A stretch of 64,000 nucleotides of DNA from Alteromonas sp. MMG017 (GTDB taxonomy: Bacteria; Pseudomonadota; Gammaproteobacteria; Enterobacterales; Alteromonadaceae): the NCBI RefSeq assembly GCF_018100795.1, contig NZ_JAGJDY010000007.1, positions 186,001-250,000 on the forward strand, read 5' to 3'. The notes under the pieces are model-generated. The model did no database searches and was not told the origin of the DNA. It saw nothing but the letters and a program-made list of their open reading frames with translations. Made by a program: the position numbers and the translations under genes. Position 1 is the stretch's first letter. Each line of letters starts with the position of its first letter. This document shows positions 48,035-55,976 of this stretch, piece by piece.

Positions 48035-49528
48035 TTACTCTTCATTGAACCAAACGATATTACGTGCTGCCATAATCAGCGCACCCGCAGTTGCTTCGTC
48101 TAGTTCATCAATATCACTAATTTCATCTGTGCCCTGCTCGGCCAGTTCTTCAAGGTCGGTAATGCCGCGGCTGGCCAACACATAGGCCACGTGCTTACTC
48201 ATTCCTTCAAGGCCTAGTAAGGCTTCGGTAGGCTCTGCGCCTTCAAGCGATTCTTCGTTTGCTAATGCACGGGTCGTAAGGAATGCACGTGCACGATTAC
48301 GCAATTCTTCAACGGTATCTTCATCAAGTCCGTCAATGGCAAGAAGCTCGCTTGCTGGCACGTATGCCACTTCTTCCAATGTGGTGAAACCTTCATCAAC
48401 CAACATAGCAGCAAACTCTTCGTCTACATCTAAGCCAGCGGTAAAGATGTTCAACACTTTCGCGTTTTCTTCTTCATGTTTCTTGTTCAGATCTTCTACT
48501 GTCATCACGTTCAATTCCCAACCAGTTAACTGGCTAGCAAGGCGAACGTTTTGACCGCTACGACCGATTGCCTGAGCAAGGTTGTCAGCTTCTACGGCTA
48601 CATCCATCATGTGACTGTCTTCGTCCACAACAATAGAGGCAACTTCTGCAGGGGCCATGGCGTTAATAACAAACTGTGCAGAGTTTTCATCCCACAATAC
48701 GATATCAACACGCTCACCACCCAATTCGCCCGATACTGCTTGTACGCGTGAACCACGCATACCAACACACGCACCAACTGGATCTAAGCGTTTGTCGTTA
48801 GTTTTAACGGCAATTTTTGCACGGGAACCCGGATCACGGGCCGCCGCTTTAATTTCTAGTGTTTCTTCAGCAATTTCTGGTACTTCAAGTCTGAATAGCT
48901 CTACAAGCATGTCAGGGTGAGTACGGCTGATAAACAATTGAGCGCCACGTGCTTCAGGGCGAATTACATAAAGTAAGCCGCGAACACGGTCGCCTGGTCT
49001 GAACGTTTCACGAGGAAGCATATCGTCACGGTAGATAACACCCTCGGCGTTATTACCTAAATCGATGATAATGTTGTCGCGGTTTACTTTCTTAACCGTA
49101 CCGGTTACCAACTCGCCGACTTTATCTTCGTATTCTGCAATCATTTGCGCGCGTTCAGCTTCACGTACTTTTTGTACGATAACTTGTTTCGCGGTCTGCG
49201 TAGTTATGCGGTCAAATTTGATAGATTCAATCTGATCTTCCACATAATCGCCTAATTGAAGCTCAGGCTCTTCTACTTGTGCAGCAGAAAGGGTGATTTC
49301 TGCAAACGGGTTCTCTTGTTCCTGATCATCAGGAATAATTAACCAACGACGGAATGTGTCGAAGTCGCCAGAGGTTCTGTCGATACTTACTCGTACTTCA
49401 ATATCGCCTTCATTTTTCTTTTTGGTGGCACTGGCTATTGCAAATTCCAGCGCTTCAAAAATCTTCTCTCTAGGCACTTGTTTTTCATTTGAAACGGCTT
49501 CCGCCACTAACAAAATTTCTTTATTCAT
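48035..49528 (-). CDS. nusA: Transcription termination/antitermination protein NusA
   Basis: From the ATG at 49528 (GAGG upstream) the protein is about 497 residues, the normal gammaproteobacterial length. It has the N-terminal RNA-polymerase-binding domain, S1, two KH domains ([25 protein letters not shown]) and two C-terminal acidic repeats. It affects pausing, termination and antitermination and may regulate its own operon. Confidence 0.98.
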   Translation of the reverse strand: MNKEILLVAEAVSNEKQVPREKIFEALEFAIASATKKKNEGDIEVRVSIDRTSGDFDTFRRWLIIPDDQEQENPFAEITLSAAQVEEPELQLGDYVEDQIESIKFDRITTQTAKQVIVQKVREAERAQMIAEYEDKVGELVTGTVKKVNRDNIIIDLGNNAEGVIYRDDMLPRETFRPGDRVRGLLYVIRPEARGAQLFISRTHPDMLVELFRLEVPEIAEETLEIKAAARDPGSRAKIAVKTNDKRLDPVGACVGMRGSRVQAVSGELGGERVDIVLWDENSAQFVINAMAPAEVASIVVDEDSHMMDVAVEADNLAQAIGRSGQNVRLASQLTGWELNVMTVEDLNKKHEEENAKVLNIFTAGLDVDEEFAAMLVDEGFTTLEEVAYVPASELLAIDGLDEDTVEELRNRARAFLTTRALANEESLEGAEPTEALLGLEGMSKHVAYVLASRGITDLEELAEQGTDEISDIDELDEATAGALIMAARNIVWFNEE

Positions 49529-49573
49529 TTTAGCCTCACTCAAGCTTTCGTCGATGAAAGCATTGCTGTTCCG

Positions 49574-50032
49574 TTATTCGAATGTGGGAACAACGTTACC
49601 TTTTTCGATATTCGCCACAGCTAACTGGAACTGCTGGCCATCCACTTCAATACTGACTACGCCATTGTCGCAAGCCAATACTTTGCCTTTAAAGTTACGT
49701 CTGTCGTCCATCGGCATAGATAAACGAACCTGAACTACTTCACCTACTGAATCAACATAATGCTTCTCTTTGAAAAGCGGTCTATCCATACCTGGTGAAG
49801 ATACTTCTAGGTTGTACTCTGTGCTAATTGGATCTTCAACATCCAATATCGCACTCACTTGATGACTTACATCTGCACAATTATCTACGGAGATACCGTT
49901 TTCATGATCAATAAAAACGCGAAGAATTGAATGTTTCCCCGCTCGTACAAATTCGATCCCAACCAATTCAAACCCCAAAGCTTCTACGCCTGGGTTAAGC
50001 ATTTCGGTTAGTTTCTCTTCAAGTTTTGCCAA
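49574..50032 (-). CDS. rimP: Ribosome maturation factor RimP
   Basis: I place the start at the TTG at 50032 because a strong GGAGG lies 6 bases upstream (50039-50043) and the product then begins MAKLEEKLTEML, matching E. coli RimP. The frame runs open to 50071. The 152-residue protein contains GFELVGIEFVRAGKH and ISVDNCADVSHQVSAILD. It is needed for 30S maturation and is the first gene of the operon. Its mRNA leader is structured. Confidence 0.95.
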   Translation of the reverse strand: MAKLEEKLTEMLNPGVEALGFELVGIEFVRAGKHSILRVFIDHENGISVDNCADVSHQVSAILDVEDPISTEYNLEVSSPGMDRPLFKEKHYVDSVGEVVQVRLSMPMDDRRNFKGKVLACDNGVVSIEVDGQQFQLAVANIEKGNVVPTFE

Positions 50033-50043
50033 TGCAAACCTCC

Positions 50044-50282
50044 AAAAACGAAAAAAGGGCCTTAAGCCCACCTGTCATCACCTAGCTCAGCTAGGCTGAC
50101 TCCAGGGTCTAATACAACAAAAAGCCCCGGACTAGCGGGGCTTTTATTAAAATTCTGAACCCATATCTGTCGAAAAGACAAATGCAAACACATGGGTAAA
50201 AAACACCGGTAGGTGATAGTTTGCTGAGAATGGAAGCGTTACTTTCCTGAACACTGAGGGAGCCCGCTACCATCACTTAATG
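50044..50282 (-). ncRNA. Structured rimP leader with attenuator-like hairpins
   Basis: Between the promoter and the rimP Shine-Dalgarno the minus strand carries several structures. These are a hairpin CACC/GGTG (50204-50215) with six T, a closed stem CCCAT/ATGGG (50160-50196) with an inner TGTC/GACA, a strong terminator stem AGCCCCG/CGGGGCT (50123-50142) with a U tract, a stem CCTAGC/GCTAGG, and a hairpin GGGC/GCCC (50057-50069) with six T just before rimP. A rimP leader attenuator is known in enterobacteria (Rfam rimP-leader); homology is not tested. No tRNA gene is present here, unlike metY in E. coli. Confidence 0.6.
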
Positions 50283-50287
50283 AGCGC

Positions 50288-50316
50288 ATTATACTGATTG
50301 GCGCCACATTAAGCAA
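50288..50316 (-). promoter_or_regulatory. Promoter of the rimP-nusA-infB operon
   Basis: On the minus strand TATAAT (50288-50293) is a perfect -10. It is separated by 17 bases from TTGCTT (50311-50316) as -35. The transcript would start near 50281 and run through the structured leader. Confidence 0.72.
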
Positions 50317-50376
50317 CAGCACTCGACTATTAGTTGTTAGCCCATGCTTTATAGCACAGGCTCTATTAGTCTTTGA

Positions 50377-51372
50377 CTAGTCTTCGTCTTTCCACTTTTC
50401 TTTTATTTCTAATATCTGAGGTAATTTTGCCATCAACAAATCAATTAGCGCCGGATCGAAATGCTTGCCCTTCTGACTTTCCATAAAGGCTAATGTTTTG
50501 TCTACGCTCCACGGCTCTTTGTAAGGCCGTTTGCTGGTAAGCGCATCGAATACATCTGCTACAGCACAAATTCTCCCCTCAATAGGAATATCTTCTCCCG
50601 CTAGCCCGTTGGGGTATCCAGTGCCATCCCATTTTTCATGGTGGGTAAGTGACACCGACTTTGCAATCACTAACAGCGCAGAATCGCATTCACCTAAAAT
50701 TTCTGCACCAATTTCAGGGTGAGTTTTCATAATTGCAAACTCTTCGTCTGTCAGTTTACCTGGCTTCAACATGATGCTATCAGAAATGCCGATTTTACCA
50801 ATATCGTGCATAGGCGCTGCGTGGAGCAATATTTCAGCTTGTTCATCGCTAAACCCGTATGCTAGCGCCAACTCTTTTGAGTAATGACTCATACGCAATA
50901 CGTGCATGCCAGTTTCGTTATCTTTGTACTCGGCTGCGCGCCCTAAGCGCTGAACCACTTGCAATCGAGTACGCATTAGTTCATCAGACTGCACTAACGA
51001 CAAGTGGGTTTTTACTCTGGCTTTTACCACCGGTGGTGAGATGGGTTTAGTAATATAATCTACTGCACCAGCCTCGAAACCTTCTGCTTCATCATGCTCA
51101 TCATTTAATGCGGTAACGAATATAACAGGAATGTGGCGTGTATCTTCTCGGCCTTTTAATATTCTGCAGACTTCGAAGCCGGTCAGCCCAGGCATCATGA
51201 TATCTAGCAAAATAAGCTGGGGTTGACGTTCCGTCGTTATTCTTATGGCCTCTTCACCATTTTTAGCAAAAATGAGTTGGTAGTCCACAGCTAACAACTG
51301 CTTCAAGACTCTTAAATTTACTGGCTCGTCGTCAACGAGTAATAAAGTAGGCTTCTCAATTTGTCTTAACAT
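50377..51372 (-). CDS. HD-GYP response regulator (c-di-GMP phosphodiesterase)
   Basis: The 331-residue protein has an intact receiver domain (LLVDDE; phospho-acceptor in LLDIMMPG, about residue 57) and an HD-GYP domain with HDIGKIG (about 190-196) and HHEKWDGTGYPNGL (about 245-258). It is RpfG-like and should degrade c-di-GMP when phosphorylated. Its start overlaps the stop of the hybrid kinase gene by one base, so the kinase is its likely partner. Confidence 0.93.
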   Translation of the reverse strand: MLRQIEKPTLLLVDDEPVNLRVLKQLLAVDYQLIFAKNGEEAIRITTERQPQLILLDIMMPGLTGFEVCRILKGREDTRHIPVIFVTALNDEHDEAEGFEAGAVDYITKPISPPVVKARVKTHLSLVQSDELMRTRLQVVQRLGRAAEYKDNETGMHVLRMSHYSKELALAYGFSDEQAEILLHAAPMHDIGKIGISDSIMLKPGKLTDEEFAIMKTHPEIGAEILGECDSALLVIAKSVSLTHHEKWDGTGYPNGLAGEDIPIEGRICAVADVFDALTSKRPYKEPWSVDKTLAFMESQKGKHFDPALIDLLMAKLPQILEIKEKWKDED

Positions 51373-54300
51373 TATTGCGTTTCAATCTCTCTGGCCAAAG
51401 TATCAATAAGCTCAACGAGCTGCGCTTCGGCACGATCGAACTCAAAATCATCAACATCCATGATAATGGAGGCTATGACTTCTTTGTATTCGCCGCTAGC
51501 AAGCGTCTTTACTTCTTGTAATTCATTTTCATCAAGCATGTTCTGCTCAACACTGCGTTTCAATTTAGTGAGGTGTGCTAACAACACAGCATAGTCGACG
51601 TTTTGCTTAACCTGCACCGCTTCTGCCTCAGTGGTGCCTTGCAACCACGTAATCACTTCATTAAATGACTTTTTAAGTAGCTGTACTGAGGAAATATCTA
51701 ATTCGCCAGCATGTGCATTTTTCTCAATATCTCGGCAAACTGACATCAGAGGGTTTAAACATAGGTTTCCAGCAACGCCTTTAATCCCGTGAGCCAGTGA
51801 TGCTGTTTTTGCTGCGTCGTTATCTAGAATTGCTGTGGTTATCTGCGCTATTTTACTTTCGTTTTCACGGGTAAATCGCGCCACTTCATTGTGGTGAGTT
51901 TGCGCATCGCCCCAAAGCATAATTGCCCGATTAACGTCTACCACTTTACTTGATTTTAGTTGCTCTGCTTTGTCATCATTAACGATGAGTGTTGCTGACT
52001 CATCAATTTCCTTGCCCAGCACTCGCGCCATTTCTCGGGTAAGCACCGGGTAATCAATAGGCTTATTGGCAAATCCGTCCATACCCGCATCAGTTGCGGC
52101 ATGTCTATCCTGAACTAGTACACTGGCGGTTAATGCAATAATTGGCAGTGGCGGTAAATTATTAAGCGCTTCGTATTTTCGTCTTTGCACAGATGCTTCA
52201 AGGCCATCTAACACCGGCATTTGTAAATCCATCAATACCAACTCAATACCAGGCAACTTCATTTTTTCTAGCGCTTCTTTTCCATCTCGCGCCACTTCAA
52301 CGGTATGCCCTGAACGCACCAGTAATAAAGATAGCAAATCTATATTTTGAGCTATATCGTCAACAATAAGAATATGCATTGAAGGCAACTGAACCGGCTT
52401 ACCTTCTTCCACTGCCCTAGGCGCTATAGCTGGCACCAATGGCAGCCGGAAGGTAAACGTACTGCCTTTACCAAGTTCACTTTGCGCACATATGTTTCCG
52501 CCCATTAACTCAACAAGCTGTTTCGATATGGTTGTACCTAACCCTGTTCCGCCATACTTTCTGCTCATTGATGCATCAGCTTGAGCGAAAGCATCGAATA
52601 CTCGATTAACCTGTTCGCTATTCATGCCAATACCCGAATCCTTTACTTTAAAATAAACAAATGAGCCATCGCTGGAGACTTGTAACACGACACTTCCATC
52701 GCCGGTGAACTTGACCGCATTACCAATTAAGTTATTAAGTACTTGCCTGATACGTTCTGGAACCCCATTGTAAGCCTCGCGGACTTCGCTGCCCACTTGT
52801 ACTTCTAAGGTAATTTTTTTGCGTTTAGCCTCTAACCAAAATGTTGAGACAACCGTATCAACTTCATCACGAATGATGAAGTCGCGATAATCTAAATCGA
52901 GTTTGCCTTTATCTAACTTAGCGCTATCAAGAATATCGTTTAATAGATGCAGCAGTGAACGTGCTGAACGATTCACCGTGGTAAGGTGCCCATGCTGTTC
53001 TGGCGGCATTTTTTCCGCAAGCATTAAATCACTGAACCCAATAATGGCATTCATTGGTGTTCTTATTTCATGGCTCATATTGGCAAGGAAGTTGGTGCGA
53101 GCTGCTGCAGCTTGCTCGGCTATATTTTTTGCCGTCTTAAGCTCCTCTTCCATTTCCCGGCGCGCCGTTATATCTGAAATAAAGCCGTCTAAATAGGCAA
53201 TATCACCATTTTCATCGAAAATATGAACACCATGTTCTGTAACCCATCGGACATCACCAGACTTGGTAATAATCCGATACTCAATACTGAACATTTTATT
53301 ATCAGCTACTTCATCTGTTATTCGCTGTACATCATCGGGGTGGCATAGCGAACCAAAAGTAACTTTAGGGTTTGGCAGAATAAAGTCATCTGCGGGATAC
53401 CCGGTAATTTCGCAGACTGCGTCACTAATAAATACCATGGGCCAATCTGGTTCATTCAAACATCGGTAGGCCATACCTGGGATATTAGAAATAAAGCTTC
53501 TAAACTTGGCCTCGCTTTCGCGAAGCGCATCTTCTATAGCCTTGCGTTTTCTTAAATCTGAGAAAAAACCAACAAAGAGTGCTTTTCCATCTAACTTGGT
53601 ATACCCAATGCCTAGTTGAACTGGAATAAACTCACCGCCCTTGGCAACGATGGTTACCTCACGGCTGGTACCAATTATTTGTTCCGTTGGCACTACCCGT
53701 TGTTGTAAAAAATCTTGGCCGTACATGGATTTTTTATCGGCCGGTGCCAGTATTGTACCTGGTTGACCAATAAGCTCTTCTGGTAAATACCCTGTTACGG
53801 CAGTGACAGCGGGATTAGCGGTTCGGATAATGCCTGTACTATCAACTGTTATAATGGCATCTACTGCTGTATCGGTAATGGCGCGCTGAACCTTCTCACT
53901 TTCTATAGCCCGGGAACTCACGTCTTTGTATTTGAACAACAGACTAATACCCAACACGATAGCTATAAGCGTGACCGTTACCATTGCAATAGATAACGCA
54001 AGGTAAACAGATATTTCAGATGGTTGGGAGGTAAACTCCATGCCAGGCGGCATAACAAATCTAGCCGCAAACATTCCTGTGTAATGCATACCGGCAATGG
54101 CAAGCCCCATAACTAAACTTGCTACAAAGGCGTCCCTACCCATTTTCGACTGTTTGCCACTCACAGCGCTAAGACCAAACTTTATCCAAAGGGCCAGCAT
54201 CGCTAAGCACACAGCGACAATAATGGAGAGTATAAATAATGCGGGGTTATAACGAAGTAATGGCGACATTTCCATAGCCGCCATGCCACTGTAATGCATG

Positions 54301-54701
54301 GTTCCAATGCCTGATCCCACTAACACGCCGCCAACTAATATTTCGGTAAATGAAATTGTAGGCTTTGTCATAAGGTAGAGCGCAACCCATGCCGCCGCTA
54401 TCCCAGGTACCGATGACGCCAACGTTATGCCGACATCGTATGAAACAGCAGTACAAAGCTCAAACGCAAGCATTCCTAAAAAATGCATGGCCCAAATTCC
54501 ACCGCCCATGGCAACACTACCGGCAGTGAGCAACGAATACTTTCTAAGTTTATTGGTGGAAACAGACGCCTGACTGGCTACGTTAAATGCCATAAATGAC
54601 GCAAAAATGGCAATCGTTAATGACAGTGCTACCAAGCCAAAATCATAACTTCCGTCAAGCAAGGTGACCTCTTGCCCTATCGTAAAATATTCTTGAATCA
54701 T
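51372..54701 (-). CDS. MHYT-PAS hybrid histidine kinase with receiver and Hpt domains
   Basis: About 1109 residues. I prefer the ATG at 54701 over a TTG three codons earlier. The domains in order are an integral membrane MHYT sensor (MHFLGM, MHYSGM, MHYTGM; about 1-260), two PAS domains (270-395, 410-530), a HisKA region (SHEIRTPMNAIIGFSD, near 560) and an ATPase with GIGMNSEQV and KYGGTGLGT. A receiver (LIVDD; VLMDLQMPVLDG near 850) and an Hpt domain (LAHGIKGVAGNL near 985) follow. MHYT domains are thought to bind metal and sense a diatomic gas. It feeds the HD-GYP gene that overlaps it. Confidence 0.94.
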   Translation of the reverse strand: MIQEYFTIGQEVTLLDGSYDFGLVALSLTIAIFASFMAFNVASQASVSTNKLRKYSLLTAGSVAMGGGIWAMHFLGMLAFELCTAVSYDVGITLASSVPGIAAAWVALYLMTKPTISFTEILVGGVLVGSGIGTMHYSGMAAMEMSPLLRYNPALFILSIIVAVCLAMLALWIKFGLSAVSGKQSKMGRDAFVASLVMGLAIAGMHYTGMFAARFVMPPGMEFTSQPSEISVYLALSIAMVTVTLIAIVLGISLLFKYKDVSSRAIESEKVQRAITDTAVDAIITVDSTGIIRTANPAVTAVTGYLPEELIGQPGTILAPADKKSMYGQDFLQQRVVPTEQIIGTSREVTIVAKGGEFIPVQLGIGYTKLDGKALFVGFFSDLRKRKAIEDALRESEAKFRSFISNIPGMAYRCLNEPDWPMVFISDAVCEITGYPADDFILPNPKVTFGSLCHPDDVQRITDEVADNKMFSIEYRIITKSGDVRWVTEHGVHIFDENGDIAYLDGFISDITARREMEEELKTAKNIAEQAAAARTNFLANMSHEIRTPMNAIIGFSDLMLAEKMPPEQHGHLTTVNRSARSLLHLLNDILDSAKLDKGKLDLDYRDFIIRDEVDTVVSTFWLEAKRKKITLEVQVGSEVREAYNGVPERIRQVLNNLIGNAVKFTGDGSVVLQVSSDGSFVYFKVKDSGIGMNSEQVNRVFDAFAQADASMSRKYGGTGLGTTISKQLVELMGGNICAQSELGKGSTFTFRLPLVPAIAPRAVEEGKPVQLPSMHILIVDDIAQNIDLLSLLLVRSGHTVEVARDGKEALEKMKLPGIELVLMDLQMPVLDGLEASVQRRKYEALNNLPPLPIIALTASVLVQDRHAATDAGMDGFANKPIDYPVLTREMARVLGKEIDESATLIVNDDKAEQLKSSKVVDVNRAIMLWGDAQTHHNEVARFTRENESKIAQITTAILDNDAAKTASLAHGIKGVAGNLCLNPLMSVCRDIEKNAHAGELDISSVQLLKKSFNEVITWLQGTTEAEAVQVKQNVDYAVLLAHLTKLKRSVEQNMLDENELQEVKTLASGEYKEVIASIIMDVDDFEFDRAEAQLVELIDTLAREIETQ

Positions 54702-54710
54702 ACTACCCAA

Positions 54711-55040
54711 CAGCGCGCATTTCGAAGCGAAGGAAATTTAAGAGTTATTAAATATGCCAACGGTATATTTATTCTTTTTCTAATATTAAGATTACTTTTA
54801 CCATTTTACGATCGTTTATTAAACACGTTCTGTGAATTAATTTGCCCGCGCGTATGGCCTCAATCTTTTTCTGATGTCGCGTTTTAGCTTATCAGCGTGA
54901 ATTGTCACTATCGACATCGCAGAGGTTTAATTGAAACATGGAGGATGTACTTAATGATTAAAAATAGAAGAGCAACAGAAAATGCGTTTAAAAGGGTGTA
55001 GCGTTTAATAAATAACGACATGCACTTATATTTCAGACAC
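54711..55040. other. Intergenic gap before the initiator tRNA genes
   Basis: This AT-rich stretch between the kinase start and the tRNA terminator holds no credible gene, RNA or repeat. It presumably carries the kinase promoter, but no convincing -35/-10 pair was seen. Confidence 0.4.
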
Positions 55041-55066
55041 AAAAAACCCCGGCAAAAGCCAGGGTT
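55041..55066 (-). terminator. Terminator after the tRNA-fMet pair
   Basis: On the minus strand CCCTGGC-TTTT-GCCGGGG is followed by six T, directly after the second tRNA. Confidence 0.93.
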
Positions 55067-55072
55067 ATAATG

Positions 55073-55149
<77 letters not shown>

Positions 55150-55214
55150 TCTGTACATTTTACTGCTTGCCTCTAAACTTAGACAACTCAGTATTTAAAT
55201 CGTTTAATTTTCTG

Positions 55215-55291
<77 letters not shown>

Positions 55292-55348
55292 CCAGAAAAT
55301 AACGTTGTTGGCTTGAGGTGTTTGATGTCTCCCTTCAACGTGGGGCGT

Positions 55349-55376
55349 ATTATACATACGCACTTTTGTAACACAA
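55349..55376 (-). promoter_or_regulatory. Promoter of the tRNA-fMet pair
   Basis: On the minus strand -10 TATAAT (55349-55354) and -35 TTGTGT (55371-55376) are separated by 16 bases. A GC-rich discriminator ACGCCCC follows, typical of stringently controlled stable-RNA promoters. Confidence 0.75.
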
Positions 55377-55473
55377 GGACTTATTACTTAATTATTTCAC
55401 TTTTCTGACTGCATGCTTCTTTTTTAATCGCAACGTACAATCATCAAACAATTTACGTTTAAAACTTATACTT

Positions 55474-55779
55474 TTACGGTTTAAAGCTTTCCATTTTTGT
55501 TGCCAATTTAAAATCTAATTCACTCAAACCACCCACATCATGGGTTGTTAATTTTACTTCTACACGGTTATAAACATTAAACCATTCCGGATGATGCTTT
55601 AATTTTTCTGCCCAAATCGCAATTTGCGACATCCAACCAAATGCACGAATAAAACTTTTAAAGGTAAATGTCTTTTCAATAGCATTATCGCCTAACGCCC
55701 AGCGGTCGTTGTCTTCTAAACCTGCATTTAGGGTATCGAGATTTTCTAGAATTTCTTCATTAGTTAGTCGCGTACTCAT
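55474..55779 (-). CDS. phhB: 4a-hydroxytetrahydrobiopterin dehydratase
   Basis: The 101-residue protein has the pterin-4a-carbinolamine dehydratase fold with HHPEW (about 62-66) and [13 protein letters not shown]. It regenerates the tetrahydropterin cofactor of phenylalanine hydroxylase. No phhA lies next to it. A good GGAGG precedes the ATG. Confidence 0.95.
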   Translation of the reverse strand: MSTRLTNEEILENLDTLNAGLEDNDRWALGDNAIEKTFTFKSFIRAFGWMSQIAIWAEKLKHHPEWFNVYNRVEVKLTTHDVGGLSELDFKLATKMESFKP

Positions 55780-55893
55780 ATAAGCCTCCTTCGCATGAAG
55801 TAAGCAATGTAAACAATACGCATCATGATTTCAGCTTTTTAGGTAAGAAAGCCTAGGAGAAGGCATATAAATGTTGGCGAGAAATCTTTACAT

Positions 55894-55947
55894 AAAAAAG
55901 CGGCCTATGGGAATGCACATTATTATGAGCATGCAACATAGGCCGCT
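55894..55947 (-). terminator. Terminator after the third TonB-dependent receptor
   Basis: The arms AGCGGCCTATG and CATAGGCCGCT (55899-55909, 55937-55947) enclose a 27-base loop with its own weak pairing. On the minus strand a run of six T follows. Confidence 0.85.
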
Positions 55948-55976
55948 AGTGTTTTTTAGGTTAAGAAGATTGAGTT

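Noticed and set aside
50044-50282. tRNA-Met (metY) upstream of rimP, as in E. coli
   Set aside because: No cloverleaf, T-loop or CCA could be found; the structures present are terminator-like hairpins.
54672-54887. Plus-strand open frame of 71 codons starting inside the kinase gene
   Set aside because: There is no ribosome-binding site, its composition is not protein-like, and it overlaps the kinase start region.
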